Assembly (NCBI RefSeq): GCF_014204865.1
Contig: NZ_JACHMG010000001.1
Span: 7,156,501-7,220,500 of the forward strand
Origin: Amycolatopsis jiangsuensis
GTDB lineage: Bacteria > Actinomycetota > Actinomycetes > Mycobacteriales > Pseudonocardiaceae
Reading direction: 5' to 3'
DNA length: 64,000 nucleotides
The position numbers were made by a program, and so were the translations under genes. Under the pieces are notes generated by a model. That model made no database searches. It was given only the letters and a program-made list of their open reading frames with translations, and had not been told where the DNA came from. This document shows positions 1 through 8,093 of this stretch, piece after piece (the stretch's first letter is position 1; each line of letters opens with the position of its first letter).

Positions 1-170
1 GCAACGGCGCGGTGATCAACGAGTTCGACAACACCCCGGGCCAGACCTCCTCGCGCGCGGGTGATCCGCCGACCGATCTCCGGCAGTTCGTCAGCGGGTA
101 CATCGGCCTGCAGAACCACAGTGACAACGACCTGATGGAGTTCCGCAACATCCGGGTGCGGCAGCTGTAA
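1..170 (+). CDS. 3' end of a secreted DUF1080 (3-keto-disaccharide hydrolase-type) protein, partial
   Basis: Only the last 55 codons are in the window, read from base 3 to the TAA at 168-170. The tail contains GYIGLQNHSDND followed by FRNIRVRQL, the typical closing strand of the DUF1080 concanavalin-like fold, often attached to ThuA or sugar-oxidation proteins in actinobacteria. The fold is associated with carbohydrate binding or 3-keto-glycoside hydrolysis; catalytic residues lie outside the window. The next gene starts 72 bases downstream on the same strand and is also secreted, so the two may share a transcript. Family call is from the C-terminal signature only. Confidence 0.6.
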   Translation, partial: NGAVINEFDNTPGQTSSRAGDPPTDLRQFVSGYIGLQNHSDNDLMEFRNIRVRQL

Positions 171-241
171 TCCGGAACCCGGCCGGGGGCGGGCGCTCCG
201 CCCGTCCCCGGCCGGTCCCTCGCACGGAAGGTTTCCCCGCG

Positions 242-2119
242 ATGTCCCCGAGAACCCTCGTCGTGGCGGTGCTGGCCGCAGCGCTCGCCCTGCTGGGCCT
301 GACGCTGCCGGGCTCCGCGGCGGCCTCGAGCAGTGCCGCCGCCGCGCCGGTCCAGACTCTGACCTGGACCGCGGGCAACAGCACCGACCACTACCTGTCC
401 GCGCCGACCACCGCGGTGGCCGGCGAAACGCTGATCCTGTTCCAGAACACCGAAGCCCTCGGCTCGACGATGTCGCACACGCTCACCTTCGACACCACGA
501 CCGAGGGGTACAACCACGACGTCGACCTGAACATCCTCGCCAACCCCTACGACGACCAGGGCGGCGAGCACGAAGCGACCGTCACGCTCACCCCCGGCAA
601 ATACCGTTACCACTGCACGGTTCAGGGCCACACCCAGATGCAGGGTGAACTGATTGTGACCGACGGCGGTGGCGGTTCGGACACCACCCCGCCGACGGTG
701 ACCGCGACGGTCGACGGGAACAAGGACACCGACGGCAACTACGTCGGTTCCGCGACCGTGAAGCTGGACGCCACCGACAGTCAGTCCGGAGTGGACAAAG
801 TCGAGTACAAACTGGACGAAGGCGAGTGGACCGCGTACTCCGCCCCGGTCGTCGTCGATTCCGTCGGCGCGCACATGGTGCACTACAAGGCGACCGACAA
901 GGAGGGCAACGCTTCCGAGGAAGGAATGTCGTCGTTCAGCGTCGTGGCCGGGCAGCCCGGGGACGACACTCCGCCGACGGTGACCGCGGAGGTGACGGGG
1001 GAGCAGGACGCCGACGGCAACTACCTCGACACCGCCACGGTGAAGCTGACCGCCACCGACGCCGATTCCGGCGTGGACAAGGTGGAGTACGCGCTGGACG
1101 AAGGCGAATGGACCGCGTACGCGGATCCGGTCGCGGTTTCCGCGCCGGGTATGCACATGCTGCACTACCGTGCCTCCGACAAGGCGGGCAACGCTTCCGA
1201 GGAGGGCATGGCGCACTTCACCGTGGTCAGCAGCGACACGACCGCGCCGACGGTCACCGCGGAGGTCGCGGGTAACCAGGACGCCGACGGCAACTATGTC
1301 GGCAAAGCGACCGTGACCGTGAAGGCCGCCGACGACGAATCCGGTGTGGACAAGACCGAGTACAAGGTGGACGAGGGCGAGTGGACCGCGTATGCGGAGC
1401 CGGTCGTCGTGTCCACTGCGGGTGCCCATACGGTTCATTACCGGGCGACGGACAAGGCGGGCAACGCTTCGACGGAAGAAGCGGCGACGTTCACCGTGGT
1501 CGAAGGGGACGACAGCACCGCGCCGACCGTCGCCATGACGGTCAGCGGCGACCTGGACGCCAACTGGTCCTACATCGAAGAAGCGACCGTCACCGTGGAG
1601 GCCATGGACACGGGGTCCGGGGTGGCCAAGGTCGAGTACCAAGTGGACGGTGGCGAGTGGACTGTCTACACCGACCCGGTCAAGGTGACCGGGCTCGGCA
1701 AGCACACCGTGCTCCACCGCGCCACCGACAAGGCGGGCAACGTCTCGGCGGAGGAAGGCGGCGCGTTCACCATCGTTGCGGCACCGCCGGGCCCGGACGT
1801 CTGCCCGGACTCCGACACCCGGGAGACGGTGGTTCTCGGCCTCGCGGACAGCCAGGTCGAAAACCGCGACACCGGCAACGGTTGCACGATCAACGACGTG
1901 ATCGACGACGAGTCGGCGTACGCGTCGAACGACCAGTTCGTGGCCTACGTCCGGGCGGTGACGCAGGAGCTGCTCGACGGCGGGGTGCTCTCGCCTGCCG
2001 AACGGAACCTGATCATCACCGCGGCGTTCGACTCCGGTGTCGGCGGCGGCGCGCAGGCCGGCATCGAGCGGAACCCGGCGGTGCAGAAGGTGGTCAAGGC
2101 GCCGGCGCGGATCGTCTGA
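242..2119 (+). CDS. Secreted cupredoxin protein with four Ig-like/OmpL47-type repeats
   Basis: 625 aa exported protein. Residues 1-28 form a Sec signal peptide (hydrophobic core then GSAAA). Residues about 35-140 are a cupredoxin domain; MSHTL and YHCTVQGHTQM provide the His, Cys, His and Met expected of a type 1 copper site. Four repeats of about 92 residues follow, starting near 149, 242, 334 and 426, each opening with T(P/A)PTV and carrying GVDKVEY, GEWTAY and TDK(A/E)GN motifs, as in OmpL47-type and bacterial Ig-like cell-surface repeats. The C-terminal 110 residues contain two Cys and no recognised domain. Likely an extracellular copper-binding or electron-transfer protein acting with the upstream DUF1080 protein; the partner is inferred. 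Confidence 0.8.
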   Translation: MSPRTLVVAVLAAALALLGLTLPGSAAASSSAAAAPVQTLTWTAGNSTDHYLSAPTTAVAGETLILFQNTEALGSTMSHTLTFDTTTEGYNHDVDLNILANPYDDQGGEHEATVTLTPGKYRYHCTVQGHTQMQGELIVTDGGGGSDTTPPTVTATVDGNKDTDGNYVGSATVKLDATDSQSGVDKVEYKLDEGEWTAYSAPVVVDSVGAHMVHYKATDKEGNASEEGMSSFSVVAGQPGDDTPPTVTAEVTGEQDADGNYLDTATVKLTATDADSGVDKVEYALDEGEWTAYADPVAVSAPGMHMLHYRASDKAGNASEEGMAHFTVVSSDTTAPTVTAEVAGNQDADGNYVGKATVTVKAADDESGVDKTEYKVDEGEWTAYAEPVVVSTAGAHTVHYRATDKAGNASTEEAATFTVVEGDDSTAPTVAMTVSGDLDANWSYIEEATVTVEAMDTGSGVAKVEYQVDGGEWTVYTDPVKVTGLGKHTVLHRATDKAGNVSAEEGGAFTIVAAPPGPDVCPDSDTRETVVLGLADSQVENRDTGNGCTINDVIDDESAYASNDQFVAYVRAVTQELLDGGVLSPAERNLIITAAFDSGVGGGAQAGIERNPAVQKVVKAPARIV

Positions 2120-2191
2120 CGCTCCTCGGCGCGGGAAGCCCGGTACGTCGGTCGTCGTGACCACACTGCCGGGCTTCCTCAGGGGTGACCA

Positions 2192-2704
2192 GTGACGATT
2201 TTCGGTGTAAGGCTGGATTCCGGGTTCAACGGGATGGAGGTCACGCCCGGTGATCCCGCGCGGCTGATCGCCGACGCGCAGGCCGCCGACCGTGCCGGAC
2301 TGGACGTGGTCACCGTGACAACCTGCCGTGCCGGCCCGCACCCATGCTGGCCAGGACGGTCAGTGCGCTGTCGGCGCTGTCGGTGGCCGGATCGCGCTCG
2401 GCGCCGGCGCCGGGGCTTTCCGGGACGAGATCGTGCGGCTCGGCGTCGAACGCCGTACCCCGGGCGCAGCGGTGCGGCTGCTGGCCGAGAGCATCACGCT
2501 GATCAGGGCGCTCACCGGGTCGTGGATGCCCCCTCGGCGCAGGACTGGCGCGGTGCCGCGTTCGCCGAAGGCCGGGTCGTGATCGACCGGGCCGCAGCCG
2601 AGGCGGGCCGGGACCCGGCCGGGCTCGCCACCATCCACAACGTCGTCGGTACGTTCGCCGGCACTCCCGCCGAGCCGTTCTCGCCTGCCGGTCAGGCCGG
2701 CATG
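2192..2704 (+). pseudogene. Decayed luciferase-like (LLM class) flavin-dependent oxidoreductase
   Basis: The frame starting GTG at 2192 encodes a normal family N-terminus ending in RAGLDVVTV near 2320. The expected next ~50 residues are missing, and the homology resumes in other frames: LPCRPAPMLART (2320-2360), then GGRIALGAGAGAFRDEI (2385-2435) and ITLIRALTG, then a third frame with RVVIDRAAAEAGRDPAG. So at least one internal deletion and two frameshifts are needed to explain it. The remnant runs into the 3' end of the convergent winged-helix gene. It cannot make a functional F420/FMN enzyme. Family identification rests on these conserved blocks; exact lesion positions need an alignment. 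Confidence 0.65.
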
Positions 2705-3778
2705 TCAGGTGATCCGGGCGCGATCGTGGTCGCCGTCGGAGAGGAAGGACGCCAGGTGCTGGCCTTCCGCGGTGACTTCGGCGCGTTCGGCACGGGAGAG
2801 GCGGCGCAGCGGGGCGACGGACACGGTGCCTTCCTCGACCGTCCAGGTCGCGGTGACCCGGCCGTCGACCAGCACCACGCGCGCGCCGGCCACCGAGAGG
2901 CCGCGGTGCTCGTCGTCGATGATCCGGGTCCGGTCGTGGTAGCCCAGGATGGCGTTGTCGAACGCGGGCAGGAAACGCACCGGTGCCGGGGTCTCCGGAT
3001 CCGGCCGGGGTGCGCCGGGCAGGTCGAGCAGTTCACGGCCTCGTTCGTCGCGGAAGCTCACCAGTTCCTCGCGGACCGCGGCCACCGCGGCGGGCAGCCC
3101 GGCCAGCCCGCACCAGGCCCGCAGGTCGGCCGACGCGGCGGGCCCGAACGCGGCCAGGTAACGCCGGACGAGGGCGGGACCGGCGGCGTCCGCGGGACCG
3201 GGATCGCGGCCCAGCCAGGTGCGCATCGGCACGTTCCGCGCCCCCGCCTTCGTGCGCCACAGCCCGCGCGGCGGTAGCTGGACCATCGGGATGAGAGCAG
3301 CCACCAGCATTTCCCCCAGCGCGCGGGTACCCGGCGCGGGCCACTGCCCGGCGAGCGCCCGGGCGAGCTCGGGCATCGAACGGGGTTCGCCGTCCGCCAG
3401 CACCGCCCGGCCCGCCGCGGCGAGCTCTTCGAGGTCCACGCCGTCGAGCTCGCGCCGGTAGGTGCCGAGCACCCGCTGGCGCAACATCGCGTCGTGCCGG
3501 GTCCGCCACGCCAGCGCGTCGTCCGCGGTCAGCAGGTGCACGGTGCGGCGCATGAGATGCGTCCGCACGACGTGGCGTCCGGTGAGCAGGTCGTCGAGCG
3601 AGCCGGGGTCGAACGCGGGCAACCGCGACCAGAGCCCGACGAACGGCTCCTGCGGTTCCTGCGCCTGCACTCCGCACAGGTGCGCGATGGCGTCGTGGAC
3701 GGGCAGATCGCCGCGATCGAGCAGGAGCTGCCTTGCCAGGGTCGCGCGGTTCAGCGCGCGGGTGTCCACAGTGGTCAC
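2705..3778 (-). CDS. Winged helix DNA-binding domain protein (AlkX/AlkZ-like, HTH_42)
   Basis: 357 aa. The GTG start at 3778 follows a purine-rich GAAGGAGCGGA stretch. Residues ~27-45 contain HLCGVQAQEPQEPF and ~66-80 RTHLMRRTVHLLT, both hallmarks of the HTH_42 winged-helix family; RFLPAFDNAILGYHDR lies near residue 290 and is the usual C-terminal signature. The Q-A-Q in VQAQ sits where the family's DNA glycosylase members (AlkZ, YcaQ/AlkX) carry their catalytic Q-x-Q or Q-x-D motif, so a role in repair of DNA crosslinks or alkyl damage is possible. It stands alone, convergent with the decayed oxidoreductase and 68 bases downstream of the permease gene on the same strand. Confidence 0.8.
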   Translation of the reverse strand: MTTVDTRALNRATLARQLLLDRGDLPVHDAIAHLCGVQAQEPQEPFVGLWSRLPAFDPGSLDDLLTGRHVVRTHLMRRTVHLLTADDALAWRTRHDAMLRQRVLGTYRRELDGVDLEELAAAGRAVLADGEPRSMPELARALAGQWPAPGTRALGEMLVAALIPMVQLPPRGLWRTKAGARNVPMRTWLGRDPGPADAAGPALVRRYLAAFGPAASADLRAWCGLAGLPAAVAAVREELVSFRDERGRELLDLPGAPRPDPETPAPVRFLPAFDNAILGYHDRTRIIDDEHRGLSVAGARVVLVDGRVTATWTVEEGTVSVAPLRRLSRAERAEVTAEGQHLASFLSDGDHDRARIT

Positions 3779-3846
3779 GCCGTCCGCTCCTTCGCGTCGA
3801 GTTCCGCGGAGTCTCTCACGCGTACCGACCCTGCCGGGCGAAGCGG

Positions 3847-5244
3847 TCAGACAGTGTCCTCTTCTCGCGTGGACAGTCCACGGAACTCCGGCGAGTACCG
3901 CATGGCCACGTAGTACAGGCCACCGGCCACGACCGTGCCCAGTATCCACGAGATGTCCGCGCCGCCGACGTGGGCGACCATCGGCCCGGTGTAGAACGTG
4001 GTGCTCATGAAGGGGACTTCCACGATGATCGCGGCCAGGTAGGGCAGCAGCGCCCGCCAGTTCACCCGGCCGTACTGCCCGTCCGGATCGAAGAGCGCGG
4101 ACACGTCGTAGCGCTCCTTGCGCACGGCGTAGAAGTCGACGAGGTTGATCGCGGTCCACGGGATCAGGAAGTAGGCCAGGAACAGGATGAAGTTCTCGTA
4201 GTTGGCCAGGAAGTTCCCGCGCCCGGCGATGGCGATCGCGGTGGACACCACCGCGGCCGTGACGAGGTAGGCGATCCGGCCGCGCGGGCCGATCCCGTGC
4301 CGGCGCACCGCGGTCAGCGTGGTCGCGGTGGACATGAAGCAGCCGTAGAGGTTCAGCACGTTGATCGCGATGATGCCGAGGATGACGATCACCGCGAAGA
4401 GCCCGTGCGCGCCGGGCGCCAGATCGACCACGAACTGGATGGAGCCGCCGTCGAACGCCTGCCCCGCGACCGCGACCGCCACCGCGCCGAAGAGCATCAT
4501 CCAGATGGTGCCCAGCACCGCACCGGCGTAGGTCCACCAGAACGCCGCGGAGACCGAGGTCGCCTTGGGCAAGTAGCGGGAGTAGTCGGCGACGTAGGGT
4601 GCGAAAGTGATCTGCCAGGTCGCCGCGACCGAGACCACCAGCAGGAACGTCCCCGGTGCCGCCCCGCCGCCGTGCCAGGCCTGTGCGACGTGGCCGGTCT
4701 GCAGCAGCCGCACGGTCAGGTAGACGAACCCGAGCGCGCTGATCAGGCTGATCCAGCGGTCCACCCGGTGGATCAGCCGGTAACCGAAGACCGCCAGCAC
4801 CGTGCAGACCGCGGCCACCACCACGATCGCGAGGTCGGTGTTCATTCCGGTCGCCCCGGCCAGCGCCTGCCCGCCGAGCACCGCGCTGGTCGCGAAGAAC
4901 CCGATGTACATGACGATCACCAGCAGCAGCGGCAGTATCGCGCCGTGGAACCCGAACTGCGCCCGGCTCTGGATCATCTGTGGAACGCCCAGCTTCGGCC
5001 CCTGTGCGGAATGCAGTGCCATCAGCAGCGCGCCGGCCAGGTTGCCCAGCACCAGCGCCAGCACCGCCCAGGGCAGCGAAAGCCCCAGCAGCACGCCCAA
5101 CGCCCCGGTCACCATCGTGGTGACCTGCATGTTGGCCGCGAACCACACCGCGAACAGCCCGCGGGCGCGGCCGTGCCGCTCGGCTTCCGGGACGAAGTCG
5201 ATGGAGCGTCGCTCCACGGTGAGCGCGCCATCCTGCTCGGCCAT
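3847..5244 (-). CDS. NCS1-family cytosine/purine permease
   Basis: 465 aa integral membrane protein with about 12 hydrophobic segments. The start is the ATG at 5244 preceded by AGGAGCAGACC; a GTG directly before it is equally possible. The N-terminus RRSIDFVPEAERHGRARGLF is typical of actinobacterial NCS1 permeases, as are GPKLGVPQMIQSRAQFG near residue 90 and NLVDFYAVRKERYD in the C-terminal third. The family imports cytosine, purines, allantoin or thiamine precursors by cation symport at the cytoplasmic membrane; the substrate here cannot be told. No degradative genes adjoin it, so the substrate is not hinted at by context. Confidence 0.85.
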   Translation of the reverse strand: MAEQDGALTVERRSIDFVPEAERHGRARGLFAVWFAANMQVTTMVTGALGVLLGLSLPWAVLALVLGNLAGALLMALHSAQGPKLGVPQMIQSRAQFGFHGAILPLLLVIVMYIGFFATSAVLGGQALAGATGMNTDLAIVVVAAVCTVLAVFGYRLIHRVDRWISLISALGFVYLTVRLLQTGHVAQAWHGGGAAPGTFLLVVSVAATWQITFAPYVADYSRYLPKATSVSAAFWWTYAGAVLGTIWMMLFGAVAVAVAGQAFDGGSIQFVVDLAPGAHGLFAVIVILGIIAINVLNLYGCFMSTATTLTAVRRHGIGPRGRIAYLVTAAVVSTAIAIAGRGNFLANYENFILFLAYFLIPWTAINLVDFYAVRKERYDVSALFDPDGQYGRVNWRALLPYLAAIIVEVPFMSTTFYTGPMVAHVGGADISWILGTVVAGGLYYVAMRYSPEFRGLSTREEDTV

Positions 5245-5456
5245 CACGGTCTGCTCCTGTTCCCGTCTGCGATGCCGCCATTGAAGGCGACGCGATCCGG
5301 AGAACACAGAGCCGCCGCGCGAGATCCGTCTGGTACCTCAGACTGTCCGGCCGGATTCCCGTCGTCCGGGCCTGTCTTCGCGCGAACTGGTGAAATCGAC
5401 GGCCATCGGTGGTTTCCTCACCGGGTACGGTTTCGCACTCGTTCAGGAGGTTCCCG

Positions 5457-5786
5457 ATGATCCGCCGGGTACTGGCACAGAGCACCGTCACCGACCTCGG
5501 CCGGGCCGAAGACTGGTACACCCGGCTCTTCGGCCGTGGGCCGGACGCCCGGCCGATGGCGGGGCTGCTCGAGTGGTATCCGGGGGAGACGTTCGGCCTG
5601 CAGGTGTGGGCGGAGCCGGAACGGGCCGGGCACTGCACGGTGGTGCTGGAGGAGACCGATCTCGACGCCGCCGCGGCACACGCCAGCGAGGCCGGCATCG
5701 CCCACGACGGGCCGCAGCCGGGCGGCGGTGCGCGCATCCTGCCGCTGACGGATCCGGACGGCAACCGGGTGATCTTCGCCGGCTGA
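5457..5786 (+). CDS. VOC-fold (glyoxalase/bleomycin-resistance type) protein
   Basis: 109 aa, a single vicinal-oxygen-chelate monomer. The ATG at 5457 is chosen because CAGGAGG sits 6 bases upstream; an in-frame ATG 48 bases earlier lacks a ribosome site. RAEDWYTRLFGRGPDARP near residue 15 and ILPLTDPDGNRVIF at the C-terminus are the standard VOC beta-alpha-beta landmarks. The family binds a divalent metal or small hydrophobic ligand and includes dioxygenases, glyoxalases and binding-only resistance proteins; the metal ligands are not all obvious here. It is divergent from the permease. Confidence 0.75.
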   Translation: MIRRVLAQSTVTDLGRAEDWYTRLFGRGPDARPMAGLLEWYPGETFGLQVWAEPERAGHCTVVLEETDLDAAAAHASEAGIAHDGPQPGGGARILPLTDPDGNRVIFAG

Positions 5787-5922
5787 AAGCGCCGGCGCCG
5801 GGACGGCGCGGAAAGGGGCCGGTCGCCGCCACCATCGTGGACGCATGCCGGCGACCGGCGGGACGCTGCCGCTGTCGCGTCCCCTGAAGGCGGATCCCCT
5901 GCTACCCGCCGACAGACCGGGT

Positions 5923-5967
5923 GCTGCCCGCCGGCGGACTGCGGAAGGCAGGCAGTCGGCGGGCAGC
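5923..5967. terminator. Long GC hairpin between convergent genes
   Basis: Perfect 11-bp inverted repeat GCTGCCCGCCG (5923-5933) / CGGCGGGCAGC (5957-5967), with a further internal GACTGC/GCAGTC pairing. It lies in the 291-base gap between the VOC gene and the 3' end of the fasciclin gene, so a bidirectional transcription terminator is the simplest reading. There is no T-run, as is common for actinobacterial terminators. Confidence 0.5.
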
Positions 5968-5984
5968 GGATGTGGACAGTGGAA

Positions 5985-6030
5985 GGCGGGCGAGGTGACT
6001 CCGGATGAGTGCGGAGCCACCTCGCCCGCC
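5985..6030 (-). terminator. Terminator hairpin downstream of the fasciclin gene
   Basis: Perfect 13-bp stem GGCGGGCGAGGTG (5985-5997) / CACCTCGCCCGCC (6018-6030), extended by CTCCG/CGGAG inside, starting 48 bases past the fasciclin stop codon. The position suggests termination of the fasciclin transcript; it would also stop transcripts from the left. Confidence 0.6.
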
Positions 6031-6077
6031 GGCTGCCGGACCACCCGCAAGGGGAGGTTGGTGGCCCGGGGCAGGGA

Positions 6078-6749
6078 TTACTTGTTGGTGCCGGGGGTGA
6101 GGACCTTGTCGATCACGAAGACCGTGGCGTTCTTGGTGGGGATGTTGCCGCAGAGGACCTTCGCGCCGTTGACGGTCATGTTCTCGCCGCTGCCCTCGAT
6201 CTTGACCGGGCCGCCCGCGGTGTTGAGCGAGTCCACCGAACCGGCGGCGGACAGGCCCTTGGCGTCGTAGCGCTTGCCGAGGACGTGGTACTGCAGGATC
6301 GGCGCGAGCTGGTCGGGGGCCTTGGCCAGCTCGTTGAACTTCGCGTCGCCGAGCTCGTCGAAGGCGGCGTCGGCCGGGGCGAACACGGTGATCGCGGGCT
6401 GGCTGTTGAGGGTGTCGACCAGGCTGGTGGCCTTGACCGCGGCGACCAGCTTCGTCAGCAGCGGGTTCGTCGACGCGGCGCTGGCGACCGGCTGCGGGCC
6501 CATCGAGTCCAGCGAACCCGGCTCGTTGCCCTGCGGCAGCTTCGAGCAGGCCGGTCCGAACACGTCGGCGTTGGTGGTCACACCGTCGCCGCCGGCGGCG
6601 CTGCTGGAGGCCGGGGCCGAGGACGACGGGGCGGGCGCGCTGCTGCTGGAGCTGTCACCGGACGAGGCCTCGTCGCCGCTGCTGCAGGCGGACAGGGCGA
6701 TCGCGGTGACCGCGGTGAGGCCGATACCGGCGACACGGATCTTGTTCAC
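6078..6749 (-). CDS. Fasciclin (FAS1) domain lipoprotein, MPT70/MPT83-like
   Basis: 223 aa. Residues 1-22 form a lipoprotein signal ending in lipobox LSAC, so the mature Cys22 would be lipidated at the outer face of the membrane. A Ser/Ala-rich linker follows (~23-55). The FAS1 domain spans ~80-222 with SLVDTLNSQPAITVFAPADAAF (first conserved block shortened here to ITVFAPADAAF) and VFVIDKVLTP (last block). In Mycobacterium tuberculosis the related MPT70/MPT83 are controlled by SigK and its anti-sigma factor RskA; here the divergent neighbour is an RskA homologue, so the pairing is conserved. ATG start with GGAGGAGTGAACCCCC upstream. The upstream DNA carries a SigK-like promoter. Confidence 0.88.
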   Translation of the reverse strand: MNKIRVAGIGLTAVTAIALSACSSGDEASSGDSSSSSAPAPSSSAPASSSAAGGDGVTTNADVFGPACSKLPQGNEPGSLDSMGPQPVASAASTNPLLTKLVAAVKATSLVDTLNSQPAITVFAPADAAFDELGDAKFNELAKAPDQLAPILQYHVLGKRYDAKGLSAAGSVDSLNTAGGPVKIEGSGENMTVNGAKVLCGNIPTKNATVFVIDKVLTPGTNK

Positions 6750-6808
6750 GGGGGTTCACTCCTCCAAAGCGGCTTCGCAGTCCACTGTGGAACTGCTTGG
6801 TGACCGTG

Positions 6809-6835
6809 ATTCGGCGCCGCCGCCGGGGTGGATGG
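6809..6835 (-). promoter_or_regulatory. SigK-like promoter for the fasciclin gene
   Basis: On the minus strand CCATCC (6835-6830), 15 bases, then CCGAAT (6814-6809). Published mycobacterial SigK promoters of mpt70/mpt83 carry CCATCC and CCGAAT boxes at similar spacing. It sits 60 bases before the fasciclin ATG. The match is seen directly; function is inferred. Confidence 0.55.
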
Positions 6836-6862
6836 GTGGAAAGTGCAAGTACCCCCGATCGG

Positions 6863-6876
6863 GTGATGCGGATCAC
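6863..6876. promoter_or_regulatory. CRP-like palindrome GTGAT-N4-ATCAC
   Basis: GTGATGCGGATCAC between the fasciclin and anti-sigma genes matches the core of actinobacterial Crp/GlxR sites (TGTGA-N6-TCACA). A similar site lies at 33077-33090. It is about 50 bases upstream of the SigK-like -10 box for fasciclin, a plausible activator position. Confidence 0.4.
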
Positions 6877-6907
6877 GGATCGGGCGACGGCACCAATACC
6901 GGATCCG

Positions 6908-6933
6908 CTGGTCACCGAATCACCGGTGACCAG
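6908..6933. repeat. Perfect 10-bp inverted repeat
   Basis: CTGGTCACCG (6908-6917), six bases, CGGTGACCAG (6924-6933). It lies 23 bases upstream of the degraded sigma-factor frame and could be an operator or a leader hairpin of the old sigma/anti-sigma operon. Confidence 0.45.
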
Positions 6934-6956
6934 TCGCCCGGAAAAGGAAAGCCGCA

Positions 6957-7180
6957 TGCCCGTCGCCCGCACCACCCCGCTCGCCGCCGTGCGTTCGCGG
7001 GCGATCGACCGCGTCCGTTCCGAACCAGTGTCGGGGGCCGGGCTTCTCGAGTCGTGTCGCCCGTACGACGACGTGTCCGGCACTGTCCTGTCTACTGTGG
7101 ACTGTGTACGGACGGCGACTGCCACCCGCCTGCCGGCTGGGCTGGTCCGACTGCGGGGCGCGGGGGTAACACGCTCATGA
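6957..7180 (+). pseudogene. Probable deleted remnant of a SigK-type ECF sigma factor
   Basis: A 74-codon frame occupies the place where the sigma factor normally precedes rskA. Three short blocks look like pieces of actinobacterial SigK joined by deletions: RSRAIDRVRSEP resembles the HRRAVDRVRSEQ end of region 2, RPYDDVSGTV resembles the RPYDDVSEQV linker, and TATRLPAGLVRLRGAGVT resembles the region 4 end TVKTRLRDGLIRLR-LGVT. The DNA-binding helix and most of region 2 are gone. The stop codon TGA overlaps the ATG of the anti-sigma gene, preserving the usual translational coupling. Comparison is from memory of the family and needs an alignment; a small unrelated gene is the alternative. Confidence 0.55.
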
Positions 7181-7896
7181 GCACCGCCGACCTGCACACC
7201 CTCGCGGGTGCTTACGTACTGGACGCGGTCACCGATCGCGAGCGCGCCGCCTTCGCCCGGCACCTCGACGAATGTCTCACCTGCGCGCACGAGGTCGCCG
7301 AATTCCGCGAGACGGCGGCGGTGCTGGGCGCTGCCGCCACGGATCCGGTGCCGGACGGGCTTCGTGCCCGGGTGGTCTCCGCGGTCACCGCGACCCGGCA
7401 GCTCCCGCCCGAAGTGGATGCCGCCCCGGCGTTCGCCGAGCGCGGACCGCGTTCCTGGCGCAAGCGCGCCGGGGGCGGGATCGCGGCGGTGGCCGCCGCG
7501 ACGGCATTGCTGGCCGGCGGCATCAGCATCGGTATGCAGGAGAACGATTCCGGCACGACGCAGGTAGCCGCTCCCGCCGACGTCCGGTCGGCGCCGGACG
7601 CGACGACGGTGCACGCCGACGGCGCCGGCGGTGCCGCCGGTGCGACGTTGTCCCGGCGAATGGGTCTGGTGACCGTCGAGGTCCAGCGCCTGCCGGAGCT
7701 CGCCGGCGGGCAGGCCTACCAGCTGTGGCTGATCGGCCCGCGCGGCTCGCAGTCGGCGGGTCTGGTGCACGCGAGCGAAGGGACGGTCAGCGCGGCGCTT
7801 CCGCCGGACACCGACCGGATCGCGGTGACCGCCGAACCGGCCACCGGATCGCCCCAGCCGACCACCGCGCCGATCCTGCTGCTCGGTCTCGTCTGA
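7177..7896 (+). CDS. rskA: RskA-type anti-sigma factor
   Basis: 239 aa. The cytoplasmic N-terminus carries LAGAYVLDAVTDRERAAF and a HLDECLTC motif (H-x3-C-x2-C), as in zinc-binding anti-sigma domains. One transmembrane segment lies at ~95-115 (AAVAAATALLAGGISIG). The extracytoplasmic C-terminal half (~150-239), with GGQAYQLWLIGP and ATGSPQPTTAPILL, is the RskA domain. Such proteins hold an ECF sigma factor at the membrane until cleaved by regulated proteolysis. Here the expected partner gene upstream appears destroyed, so this protein may be an orphan or may act on a sigma factor encoded elsewhere. Start overlaps the stop of the remnant. Confidence 0.85.
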   Translation: MSTADLHTLAGAYVLDAVTDRERAAFARHLDECLTCAHEVAEFRETAAVLGAAATDPVPDGLRARVVSAVTATRQLPPEVDAAPAFAERGPRSWRKRAGGGIAAVAAATALLAGGISIGMQENDSGTTQVAAPADVRSAPDATTVHADGAGGAAGATLSRRMGLVTVEVQRLPELAGGQAYQLWLIGPRGSQSAGLVHASEGTVSAALPPDTDRIAVTAEPATGSPQPTTAPILLLGLV

Positions 7897-8093
7897 GCGC
7901 TCGTGTCCTCTGTGGACTGGCTGGCGCGGCTTGGTCCTTCCGACGCGTCGTCGCCCGGTGGCGGCCCGCATCGTGGCGGAAGTCGGCTCGGGACCCTTTG
8001 CGAGTTCCCGCTGCGGCGGGTGGCCGGAAGCGGTCACCCGCTCCACCGGAGGCGCCGCCGGGCGGAAAGTGGGTCCACCGACGAAGGAGGGCG

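Noticed and set aside
2705..5764. Very long open frames opposite or through real genes, such as minus-strand 2705-5764, plus-strand 3733-5460, minus-strand 17133-19670 and plus-strand 23249-25945
   Set aside because: They are antisense or frame-shifted shadows caused by very high GC at third positions; their translations are Arg/Pro/Ala-rich with no domain, while the opposite strand shows clear families.
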